NCBI GenBank assembly: GCA_022457155.1
Contig: JAJGOT010000033.1
Location: forward strand, 455,001 to 519,000
Length of the DNA: 64,000 bases
Origin: Cladopsammia gracilis
Lineage: Eukaryota; Cnidaria; Anthozoa; Scleractinia; Dendrophylliidae
Direction of reading: 5' to 3'
Shown here piece by piece: positions 11,001-19,297 of this stretch; position 1 is the stretch's first letter, and the number at the start of each line of letters is the position of its first letter. Position numbers and translations under genes: made by a program. The notes beneath the pieces are model-generated. The model was not told where the DNA came from, did not search any database, and saw only the letters and a program-made list of their open reading frames with translations.

Positions 11001-12763
11001 AGAGTTGTATTTTTAGCAAAAGTGAAAGCACTGTTTTTGAAATGGAGCGTCGAATCGCTAAAGAAAGAAATAAACTCTCTTTACATCATAAAAAATGGGA
11101 TACGCCCCTAACACAAGAACATCATCTTAAACTACCATAACATTATATCTAATTTCTTAAGTGTGTAGCACCTTGTGAGGCCCCCTTTACCTTTATCTGT
11201 CTATTTGTATTTGCATGTCTTGTCGAAATTTATAAAATTGTAAAAATGTAAAGTAAGTACTTATTAGTATTTTGTAAAATAGTTGGTGTGGTAGAAAGAG
11301 TGTGCGTGTACATGTGTATGCGTGTGGTGTGTGCGTGCGTGCGTGGATGTGTGTATTTTGCTGAGTAGGACTGTTGTTATTGTTGTCTGTATAAAACAAA
11401 ATAAAAAAAAAGATGGCGGGTGGGGGTATAAGTTTGCGTGTACGTCCGAGGGTTAAAACCATGCTGGTTGAGGTATATCTTCAATCTGTTGCATTATGAT
11501 TATCTGTGTTGTAGTGAAATAACGATTTTGGTACAATTTTGTCTGCACTGGTTCAAATTTATTTTTGAACCAGTGCAAAATATTTGAACTGGAGCAAAAT
11601 ATTTTCACCAGAGCAAAATATTTGCACTGGTGTATAACTATATTCTACTGTTCAGAACTTGTTGACAATTCAAATTTATAAAGCCAGAAACGCTTTATCA
11701 CAATATTCGCATTTATAGAGATAGAGAAGAATAGGTAATCGTATTTCAACGGATTGAAATTGCAGTTCAGCCACAGAACAGATCATTCATTCATTCATTC
11801 ACGATCGTGGGGATTTGAAATTTTTATTCATTTATTTTTGCCATTAACCACATAAAAAAATATATCAAGCACTTGAAATAAAGTGTTAAATCCCCCTCCT
11901 CTTGAGTGATTTATTATACTTTGAGCCCCGCCTGTCCTTGCTTTGATTTTACTTTATGACCCACCCCCCTTCTCGTTTTTCAACTCCCCCTCCTGATAAT
12001 CATTGCACAGTCCCTTTATATTTGACGTCAAACCTTAAAACTCACGTTTTATACAAGACGTGATGTGAAAAGCCGCAGTGCGAGGCAAGCGCAATAAACC
12101 TTCCTTTCTGACTTTCGGCCGCGTCGTCTTAAATCTTAAGCTCCACAATAATACATGTTTTAGTCTTTCCGGCTTATTTTAAAAAAAAAAACTTACTTGC
12201 TGCATAACCACGGTAGTGTTAGTTTGCTGTGAAAGGACAGGCGGATACCCTTGTGCTGGATATCCAGGTTGTCCAGGGATTGGTGGTTGTTCTGGGTATC
12301 CGGGCTGTGCAGTGTATTGCTGAACCTGAGCTGGGAAACCAGGCTGAGATGGGTAACCAGGCTGGGCTGCATGACCAGGCTGAGATGGGTAACTAGGTTG
12401 ACCAGCGTGACCAGCCTGTTGTTCTGTGTAAGGCGGAGGCAAAGGTTCACCTTCACAAATGAAAGTGTTTAAAGATAAAAATAAAAATAAAAAAGATGAA
12501 AAAAAGATAAAAAAAACTTGTACACGGATGGTAAAGTGGACAAGGAAGCTAAAGCTTGACTCATGTTATGTGAGTGTAACTATTGAGCATGTGGTTTAAT
12601 CCTAAGTTGTGACCATTTTAAGATGGAAAACCTTTGAGAAGAACTTTCCTGTGGCGCAGTTGGAAGTTGAATTTGTTTTTAATTGTATACTTTAACACTA
12701 TATTTGACATACCTTGAGGAAATTTCTCGTTGTTATCCATTACCTGAAATTCACTCGCTGCTT
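8062..12763 (-). CDS. Gene A: proline-rich CD225/dispanin membrane protein, 180 aa
   Basis: Four coding exons on the minus strand. Exon 1 is 12713-12763 (ATG 12738-12740, MDNNEKFPQ). Exon 2 is 12197-12450, exon 3 is 9112-9234 and exon 4 is 8062-8199, with stop 8062-8064. Phases are 1, 0, 0 and all junctions are GT-AG. Residues 10-95 are low complexity: a PPPY motif followed by repeated QPGYP/QPSYP units. Exon 3 encodes VILAAAPRPQNW and the first hydrophobic helix with the cysteine cluster NCLCC before WPIG. Exon 4 encodes VDSSYDSGDYEGARR, then a second helix of about 22 residues and a very short tail. The SIF...CC..WP.G and GDYEGA patterns are those of CD225/dispanin proteins (IFITM, PRRT1, SYNDIG1). 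PPxY motifs usually bind WW domains of NEDD4-type ligases. A LINE sits in intron 2 in the opposite direction. AATAAA overlaps the stop. Function unknown. Confidence 0.85.
8314..8487. mobile_element. Foldback MITE with TA target, intron 3 of gene A
   Basis: The two halves are near-perfect complements: CACCGAATGCAAATATGG begins the left arm and CCATATTTGCATTCGGTG ends the right arm, meeting at TAGCCTGACTAG near the centre. Both ends abut TA, as expected for Tc1/mariner-type mobilisation. The whole unit could form a long hairpin in gene A pre-mRNA. Confidence 0.8.
8857..9038. mobile_element. MITE with GAGCGTATGCAC ends (GGCCGCCATGTTGG family)
   Basis: TATAGAGCGTATGCAC at the left is mirrored by GTGCATACGCTCTATA at the right. 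The interior has two copies of CGGCGGCCAT(A/G)TTGGTGTACC and CAATCCTGTGGGA. A related copy in the other orientation is at 57227-57353. It ends about 75 bp from exon 3 of gene A. Confidence 0.75.
9403..9527. repeat. Poly-G (9403-9428) and poly-C (9506-9527) pair
   Basis: A run of 26 G and, 77 bp on, a run of 22 C, directly before the LINE fragment. Together they can form a perfect inverted pair or a G-rich structure in the intron of gene A. Confidence 0.9.
9585..11415 (+). mobile_element. 5'-truncated, broken LINE (L1/Tx1-like) in intron 2 of gene A
   Basis: Plus-strand remnant of a non-LTR retrotransposon pol, opposite to gene A. From about 9588 it reads SGLKVNKQKTEVLNLG, the end of the reverse transcriptase palm. 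It then continues in another frame (9728-10618) through LTLIGKIPIIKTFAIRKVLY and NFIWKGKDKVKR. The C-terminal zinc-finger domain CTFC....PHLFFQCSYVQHFW is in a third frame (10704-11111). Breaks seen: a shift near 9720, an in-frame TAG at 10079-10081, and a shift near 10592. Endonuclease and most of the RT are missing, as expected of 5' truncation. The 3' part ends in an AT-rich tail with GT/GC repeats and AAAATAAAAAAAAA. The clade is a judgement from these motifs. Confidence 0.82.
11298..11355. repeat. GT/GTGC-rich microsatellite in the LINE 3' region
   Basis: Imperfect alternating purine-pyrimidine run of GTGTGC, TGCGTG and related units. Confidence 0.8.
11544..11577. repeat. Perfect 14-bp-arm hairpin
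   Basis: TGCACTGGTTCAAA and TTTGAACCAGTGCA are separated by 6 bases. Downstream, GCAAAATATTT recurs with CACTGG variants. Confidence 0.8.
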
Positions 12764-13608
12764 CTACAGGAAGATTTAGAAGGATAAATTGCATGATATA
12801 TATTGTGTATTTTGGCAAAATTTACGTGTGAGGGCAATATAAGTGCTTTTAATGCCCAAAAATGCTCATTTTTGTACTTTAGCTATTCCTCCTAAAATGC
12901 ATAGCTCTCATTTGAGCGACCTAAAAGCACAAGGAATGAAGCCACCCATAAAAGCGGTATGTGCAATGTATGCGGGTATAGTTTTCGAGCTGTATTGGTC
13001 TGAAAACGTGGATAGAACTTGCCAATTTCGGTTTGAATAATAAGTATTTTTTGCTTTCTAGCTTACAAATGGGTATATATTTATTTAATTTGGATTGAAA
13101 ATTAGGAAATTTTAATTAATGGATAGGTCTGTAAATGGAAAAGAATATCAGTTGTTAGACTGCTTTGACGAAGCTAGTCCAAAACAGAAAAAAATAATAA
13201 GTCGCACATGCTGTTGTGATATTCTTTGTTAAGTCATTATTTTTGCGATAATGAACATTACAGAAAACAGACAAACAAGACAAATATTCTATCGGCTTTT
13301 TCTGTAATCTTTTTTTGTGATTTTCCCACGCTTTGCATAATCCACAGGCCACATTTTCGACACTCCTGATTTTCCACACACCAGAATTTACACATTTCTC
13401 ATTTTCCACACTCCTCTTTATCCTCAGTTCTCATTTTCACACTCTGTATTATCTGCGTGTACACTGTACTCAACATTTTCTATATATATCCTCATTTTAC
13501 AGACACCTCAATTTCCACACTACTCATTATCCACAGTTCTCATTTTCAACATTCTGCATTATCCACAATCCTCATTTTCCACACTCCTCACTTTCCACGC
13601 CCGTATTT

Positions 13609-13919
13609 TCCCCGGGGGTGGGACTCCCATTGAAAGGAGCAGGGATGCTCGTCGTCTCGCTTAAGGGTGTAAATGTCGGATTTTTGTCTCACTTAGTGTG
13701 TTCTGGGCGAAACGCCATTATACGGCCGTCAAGCTCTCGTTTAGGGTTGCACGCGAAGAAATAAAATATATAATATATTTGTCTGTGTTTTAAAATGGTC
13801 TCTTTTAGAGGTCAAAAAAGCTTGAGCCACGCCCGGATTGGTCTCCTTTAGGGGTTTGATTCAAAATTTGTGACGAGCATCCCCGCCCCTTTCATATGGG
13901 AGTCCCCCCCCCAACCCGG
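13609..13919. mobile_element. Foldback with CCCGGGGG ends and probable 7-8 bp target duplication
   Basis: The left arm contains GGTGGGACTCCCATTGAAAG and GGGATGCTCGTCG. The right arm mirrors it with TGACGAGCATCCCCGCC and ATATGGGAGTCCCCCC. TATTTTCC occurs just outside both ends, inside a stretch of degenerate TTTTCCACACTCCTCA repeats. The target length would suit a hAT-like origin, but the ends are too C/G-rich to place exactly. Confidence 0.65.
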
Positions 13920-13927
13920 GCTATTTT

Positions 13928-14016
13928 CCACACTCCACACTCCACACTCCACACTCCACACTCCACACTCCACACTCCACACTCCACACTCCACACTCCA
14001 CACTCCACACTCCACA
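13928..14016. repeat. CACTCCA satellite, 7-bp unit
   Basis: About twelve near-perfect head-to-tail copies of CACTCCA. The same motif occurs in degenerate form (ATTTTCCACACTCCTCA) from 13350 to 13600, on the other side of the foldback. The element therefore seems to have landed inside an older repeat tract. Confidence 0.92.
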
Positions 14017-14079
14017 GACCATGCAACAGTCACGTTCATTAGTGAAACACAATATCACTTATTTATTTTATTTAAATAA

Positions 14080-14455
14080 GTTCATTTTTGTAGATGTTTA
14101 TTTCATAACTAATAAGCGCGTGGGTTCTTTATGATTGGGTGATCTACAGGTTGTTTCATAGTTAAAGTCCCTGGAAAAATGTTGCTTGCCAGTTTTTAAA
14201 AAGATTGCAGAGCAAGTTCCATTTCAAATGGAACTATGCCAAATACTTTATGAATTAACTCTTTTATTACTGATTGCAGCCGCATTTCTCGTATTAATTT
14301 TGATCGTTAAAACATAGAAACAGAGGACAAAACAACATAACTCCAAAAGAGACTAAACAAGCGGTAATGGTACCAACTCATTGAAACCTCAGGCGATAAT
14401 AAATCTAGCCATATTCATTAGCCAACACAGAATGTTTTAGCAAAATCCGCAGTAA
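14080..14455. repeat. Local direct duplication, copy 1
   Basis: Shares most of its length with 14958-15580, including GATCTACAGGTTGTTTCATA, GGAAAAATGTTGCTTGCCA, TTCCATTTCAAATGGAACTA and ACTAAACAAGCGGTAAT. Copy 1 lacks the MITE present in copy 2. Confidence 0.8.
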
Positions 14456-14910
14456 GGCCCCGTCCACACGTATCCGTTTTCGTTTGAAAACGCAAAAGTT
14501 TCTTTCCGTTTTTCAAAATCTCTCCGTCCACACGTAGCGTTTTCGTATCGTTTTTGCCTGTCCACACGTATACGCAAAAACACTGAAAACGCTTCAAATG
14601 CCTCTAAAGAGCATGCGCGCCACTGATTTTAGCCGAGCCTGCGAGTTGTTTGTGGCTTTTCATCGCTTTTATCGCATACGCAGTGGACTGAATTCGACCT
14701 CTTGACGTCATCGTTTTCGAAAAGTTCCGTTTTCGAGTGTACACACGAGAACGCGAAAACACCGTTTTCAAAAGTTTCCACTTTCGAAAGCGTTTTCAAA
14801 AGTTTCCGTTTTCGGTGACCGTTTTCATCGGATACGTGTGGACGGGAAGTGAAAACGGAAAAAAACTTTTGTGTTTTCAAACGAAAACGGATACGTGTGG
14901 ACGGCGGGCC
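14456..14910. mobile_element. 455-bp element with TAA target, PIF/Harbinger-like
   Basis: Ends GGCCCCGTCCACACGTATCC and GGATACGTGTGGACGGCGGGCC-like, flanked by TAA on both sides (14453-14455 and 14911-14913). The subterminal arms mirror each other over about 45 bp (GTTTTCGTTTGAAAAC / GTTTTCAAACGAAAAC). A 3-bp TAA duplication with GG..CC ends is the PIF/Harbinger signature. The interior repeats CGTTTTCG-type words and has no transposase. It separates the two copies of the local duplication. Confidence 0.78.
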
Positions 14911-14957
14911 TAAAACGTCAGTTAAACATTAACATTCTAAACTAAACATAAGAACAA

Positions 14958-15580
14958 GAACTCCATTTGTAGATGTTTACTCCATATCTATCTAATAAGC
15001 GCGTGGGTTCTTTATGATCGGGTGATCTACAAGCTGTTTCATAGTTAAAGTCCCTGGAAAAATGTTGCTTGCCAATTTTTTAGAAAGATTGCGGAGCAAG
15101 TTCCATTTCAAATGGAACTATGCCAAATACGCCTGACTAATGATCCGTGTCTTTGCCTCCACGTACAAAGGTTTGTTTGGGTATACTTGGGTATACAAAT
15201 ATACTTTATGAATAAACTCCTTTATTAATTACAGCTGTATTTCTCTTAGAGTGATTTTACTTCCAATTCATCTGTGAAATAGTTAGTAGAATGGTACGCA
15301 CTATTAGACTATAATTCCATTGTTTCCTTTTGTTTAATTTGGACTATCACACACTAATTGTTAGATAGTGTTTCACAGATGAAGTAAAATCACTCTATTA
15401 ATTTTGATCGTTAAAACAAAGAAAAAGATGACAAAACAATATAACTCCAAAAGAGACTAAACAAGCGGTAATCCTAGATTATAATAGTACCGTTCGACCT
15501 GCAGTAGCACCGACTCATTGAAACCTCAGGCTTTAATAAATCATTAGCCAACAACACAGGATGTTTCGCAAAATCAGTAA
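14958..15580. repeat. Local direct duplication, copy 2, with insertions
   Basis: Counterpart of 14080-14455, longer by a GTATACTTGGGTATAC-containing segment near 15180-15200, a 147-bp MITE and a short insertion near 15470-15510. Confidence 0.8.
15249..15395. mobile_element. 147-bp MITE with TA target and visible empty site
   Basis: Ends GAGTGATTTTACTTC and GAAGTAAAATCACTC, TA on both sides (15247-15248 and 15396-15397). The other copy of the duplication reads ATTTCTCGTATTAATTTTGA at the same point with no element. This shows the unoccupied TA target and dates the insertion after the duplication. Confidence 0.88.
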
Positions 15581-15649
15581 AACGCATTTAACCCATTAAG
15601 CCGTTTAATAGGTTGGAGCACGGACAGTAACCAAACATGCAGAAACATC

Positions 15650-16285
15650 AATGACTGAGCAAATATCACTACGAAGAACCCAACAGAAACCAACTCGAGC
15701 GATGTTGTCGACAAGCCTATGCCAGTCTTCCTTTCACTTTTCATATGACAAAAAGTGTTCAGTCTTCAACCTTTTATGCCGATCAAAAACTACAAAACTA
15801 CAGAAAATGCAACAACTCATTGTTCATAAACTACTGATAACAATAACACTGCGCCGCGTTAAAGGGAGCTCGGACGCCAGCTACGTTGCTTCGTTGAATT
15901 TGACAAATAGTTTTGGCATGGCAAACTTAGAATGCAGATGTGACTCACCAAGTGGTAACTCACCAAGAACGCACTTTCAAGAACTTAATTTAGCATCAAA
16001 ATTCAGCTCTTTTTTTTTTTGCCTGGGTAAAGGTCCAATATTTTTCGCGACACTTGCAACAACTCGGACAACAGCGAGCAACAATTCTGAGCAAAATATC
16101 ACCACGAGGAGTTCAACAAAAACCCGGAAATAGTAGAATTTGTCGATAAGCTTTGCCAGTCTTCCTTTCATTTTCCACATGGGAAAAAGCGATCAGTCCT
16201 CTATCTCTTATACGATCAAAAACCATAAACTATATTCATATGCATGCGTTTAACTCCAGCTCCACTGTTCATAAACGACATGATT
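15650..16285. repeat. Diverged tandem pair (about 15650-15840 and 16085-16285)
   Basis: Both halves contain GAGCAAATATCAC / GAGCAAAATATCAC, CCAGTCTTCCTTTCA, GATCAAAAAC and TGTTCATAAAC in the same order. It looks like an old tandem duplication upstream of the gene A leader intron boundary. Confidence 0.65.
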
Positions 16286-16406
16286 TATATTGTCCGCATA
16301 TCGTTAACTATACGGAAAAGACACCAAACACTTTGCTTACATGGCACATGACTGTTGACATCGCAAAGCTATCTTTAGCATTAAAACACTGACTGTTCTT
16401 TCCTAC

Positions 16407-16460
16407 CTTAGAAAGGTCCTGATGAAATCCACTAAACAACTATGTGTGGTTCTAAATCGA
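16407..16460 (-). other. Proposed noncoding leader exon of gene A
   Basis: The minus-strand donor GTAGGAAAG (16398-16406) follows CTTTCTAAG. The same donor occurs at the equivalent place upstream of B and C, and a variant upstream of D. The 5' end is not defined. A promoter-like match to the other modules (AATGACTCAATACAACC, plus strand) lies near 16530-16565. Confidence 0.5.
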
Positions 16461-17629
16461 ATTGATCGTAAATTACGAGAATGTCAAAGCGATCTTTGAT
16501 GAGTTAAATTAACAACCGCAGTGAACGCCCAATGACTCAATACAACCTGATATGGTCAGACACGCGGAAGTTGGCGTCACACCTGGTCGCGCATAAAGCC
16601 CTGTGAGCGCTCAGGATTTACTGAGACAAACTACCGAACTTATACATCAGATTCAAGCTTATAAGTGGAGAACCCTGTAATTCATTTTGACCTTTTCTTG
16701 GTCAAAGCCATACTACAATACATTTACTTATTCACAAAATAATATTAAAACACCGAGAGAAAGAAATCGACCAATTCTTGAACGAGGATGAAATCATCAT
16801 GGGTCTGTTGTAGCCCATTTTGGAGATGAAAATGTGGTAACTTGAAAAAAATTAGGCTAACTTTTTTCAAGTTGCAATTCATTCAGATCCAGTCCGTCTA
16901 TGACTAGAGACACTCATCGACAGTTCTGGTACATTTTGTTGTAATTTTTCACGCAATTGGACCGTTATTTTCGGTCATATTCATACAAAAACATCTGTTT
17001 TGGTTTTTAAAATAACACCAAATCCCCATGATATGTCTCTTTTAAACAATATTATACTGGTTAAAATTCTGGAACTGGACGTAAATACCACAGTTTCCGT
17101 AGACAAGTAAAGCATTTTTATTGACTCTTTATTGTAAACCACGACATTTTAATGGTTGTTTTGTGAGTTCTGAAGTGATCATCGCATGCAGAGTGATGTC
17201 ATCACATGCAGAGTGATGCGTAGAATCCTCCGACCATAGAAAACATAACAAAGAGCACTTTTGTAAAGATAACTTTTATTTGGTATTTTTGTGTTGTTTT
17301 TCACGTTGAAAATCATCAGAAAACTTCTATTGCCTCTTTTTGTGGCTTTGTTCAGTCTCGGTTGGAAAATGTTCTCATTTCCATCTTCCGCAAAAAGCAA
17401 ACAAATAAGTTAACGACCGCATATAACCACCTAGTGATTAAGAACCTGTATGCTAAAAGTTTTGGCATTTTAACTGCCATTACATAAGAACCTCTTGAGC
17501 CTAAAAATTAAAACAGGTTCTTATTTGCAAAATTAGAAAAATAGTACTAATGTAGTAGACTGAAATAAAAGACTTCAGTGGTGGATTTATAAGAAATTGG
17601 ATTTGGACTAAAACTGTGTGGTACAGTGT
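16461..17629. other. Upstream region of gene A
   Basis: Contains the weak promoter-module match near 16530-16565 and a short direct repeat CATGCAGAGTGATG (about 17187 and 17205). No gene is recognised. Confidence 0.5.
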
Positions 17630-17935
17630 AGCCTGTAGAGCAGACGTATTTGTGGGAAGACCTTAGGTAACAACGGCCTGGACCACCTCGTGCTTCTGTA
17701 TAACCCACATAATCTGCATCGCACAGCGCATTGAGGAACACAAGCACTCTGCTATTGGAAAACACTTGCGCGACGCTCACAATCAGATGAATAAAGATCT
17801 TCAGGAACAATTCACAATTCTTAAGAAATGCCGTGGCAAGCTGGAATGCTTAATCTATGAAATGCTTTTCATCAAAGACAAGAAACCTTACTGAACACTC
17901 AATCTGACTCAATCAAAGCAAAACTATTCACCTAA
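17630..17935. pseudogene. Penelope-like element GIY-YIG remnant with an inversion junction
   Basis: On the plus strand from 17727 the frame reads RIEEHKHSAIGKHLRDAH and then LKKCRGKLECLIYEMLFIKD, the C-terminal half of the GIY-YIG endonuclease found in Penelope-like retroelements. After KKPY a stop intervenes, and LNTQSDSIKAKLF continues in a shifted frame to about 17933. The N-terminal motif expected just before it, CDADYVGYT, is present but on the minus strand at 17697-17723. The two halves therefore face opposite ways and meet within 3 bases. No reverse transcriptase is seen upstream. Confidence 0.68.
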
Positions 17936-18244
17936 TTAATTCCCCAGCTCTATACTCCACATTGTACATTATACTCCACATTTGCAACATAAGCACGAAG
18001 CACACTGGATTTGGCGAGAGTTCCATTCGATAACGATTTCGTTTTTAATCTTTTCGAGAAACAGATAAATGGAAGTAATAAAGTTGACCTTGCATGCACG
18101 AGTGATTGCGAAAGACTGATTAAAGGTTTTAAATGACGTAGAAATGTGCGTGACGGGTCACCTTGTGTGACCGGAAAAGGGACTGTACATGTAAATCGAA
18201 TCATAACTGATTGAATTAATTCTCGTACCTTAGGGGCACGTTTT
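17936..18244. other. Spacer between the Penelope remnant and the Ngaro element
   Basis: About 300 bp of AT-rich sequence. An 84-codon minus-strand frame (17950-18204) matches nothing that I recognise. Confidence 0.5.
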
Positions 18245-18469
18245 AATAATGCTTTTCAACGTAACAACGAGGAGTTGAAAAGCTGTTTCATGACGATTCG
18301 TAGCATTCTTTTCACATTTGTGATAACCTTTTGTTCTTATTTATTCAAACAATAAAGGTTATGTAATTGTATTTGACGATACGCTATGAATATTTGTATA
18401 AATATAGATGTATAAGCGTTTTTTGCTATCTCGCCTTTTGGACTGCCGTCGTCTGTGACCAAACTTGTT
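18245..18469 (+). repeat. Ngaro left split repeat A1
   Basis: 225 bp, starting AATAATGCTTTTCAACG and ending CCAAACTTGTT. The first mismatch to A2 outside the repeat is at 18244. Confidence 0.9.
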
Positions 18470-18493
18470 GTCTAGCTTATTCATTCGTCGATT

Positions 18494-19297
18494 TTGATGG
18501 AAGGTTGTGCAGTGGCTCCGGTTACAGATACCGTTTCTTCCCAAGGACCAGCAGTCTCCGCTCCTTCTCTTTCTGTGGGCCCCGCGGCAACTGGTTCGTC
18601 TGCCGCTTCGTCACCGATGTTTGCAGAGCTGAGAAATTTTCTGTCGAACGAACTTGGCACTTTTAAGGAAGAATTAAAAAGACAGAACGATGAGTCCATC
18701 AACTCCGCAGTTAAGAGAATTCGTTTAGAAACCTCGGCTCGTCATTCCTTTAAATCTAAGGGCAACGAGGAGCAGTACAATCACCAAGAGAAGGTCGCTA
18801 CTTATTTCGACAGTGCTATTCAATCCCTCCATTCTGGCAAACTCCTCGAAGTCAGGGATGTCTTAGAGGAAGGTAAGAACTTTGTTGCTACTCGTTTAAA
18901 GCACATTATTTTCGCCGATCTACACGGTTGGGATTTTGTTACCGAGTATAAACAGATTCCTTTAGCTGAGGATGAGTCTGACGAGAAAAGGATTCGCAAG
19001 GTTCTCAAAGATGTGGAAAGTCAAAGGGAGAAGAAAAAGGCGGAAAGGAATAAAAAGGCCAATAAATTGAAGCCTGATTCAAGACGCATTTCTCCTAGAT
19101 ATACTAACGAATTTCCTGTTTTTTCTTCTATGAGCGGCTGCTACATCTGTGGTAAGCCAGGCCATTTCTGGAGAAGCTGTTATCGTTCAAGGAATTCGCC
19201 CGCCTCAGCCAGTAATGCCGGTTATACTTGGCAACGACAGTTGGTCCAGTTACCTACGCAGCCAACCATTATGCCAACCAATCAAGGAGCCAAGTAA
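18494..19297 (+). CDS. Ngaro ORF1, gag-like protein with CCHC zinc knuckle (267 aa)
   Basis: Begins 25 bp after repeat A1. Residues 1-45 are Ser/Ala/Pro-rich. The middle (about 50-200) is predicted helical and charged, with EVRDVLEEGKNFVATRLKHI and a Lys-rich KKKAERNKKANK stretch. A single zinc knuckle CYICGKPGHFWRSC lies at about residues 216-229, the nucleic-acid-binding element of gag proteins. The last 50 codons overlap the RT frame in another register, so RT expression may need frameshifting or internal initiation. The frame is intact. Confidence 0.82.
   Translation: MMEGCAVAPVTDTVSSQGPAVSAPSLSVGPAATGSSAASSPMFAELRNFLSNELGTFKEELKRQNDESINSAVKRIRLETSARHSFKSKGNEEQYNHQEKVATYFDSAIQSLHSGKLLEVRDVLEEGKNFVATRLKHIIFADLHGWDFVTEYKQIPLAEDESDEKRIRKVLKDVESQREKKKAERNKKANKLKPDSRRISPRYTNEFPVFSSMSGCYICGKPGHFWRSCYRSRNSPASASNAGYTWQRQLVQLPTQPTIMPTNQGAK

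Larger units (their letters stand above)
12764..16406. other. Leader intron of gene A, full of repeats
   Basis: Between the coding first exon of gene A and its proposed leader exon. It contains a CCCGGG-ended foldback, a 7-bp satellite, a duplicated segment with an inserted MITE, and a 455-bp TAA-target element (all listed separately). No reading frame here resembles a known protein. Confidence 0.6.

Noticed and set aside
12193..12472. Alternative minus- and plus-strand frames over exon 2 of gene A
   Set aside because: They are other registers of the PGYP repeat; only the chosen frame joins in phase with exons 1 and 3.
13848..14039. Repetitive WSVECGV-type frame
   Set aside because: Product of translating the CACTCCA satellite; no start context or homology.
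15651..16133. 160-codon plus-strand frame
   Set aside because: It spans two diverged tandem copies and a poly-T run, has no recognisable domain, and has Ser/Thr-rich composition typical of chance frames.
18367..18666. 99-codon frame at the Ngaro 5' end
   Set aside because: It starts inside repeat A1 and overlaps ORF1 in another register; the zinc-knuckle frame is the better supported one.
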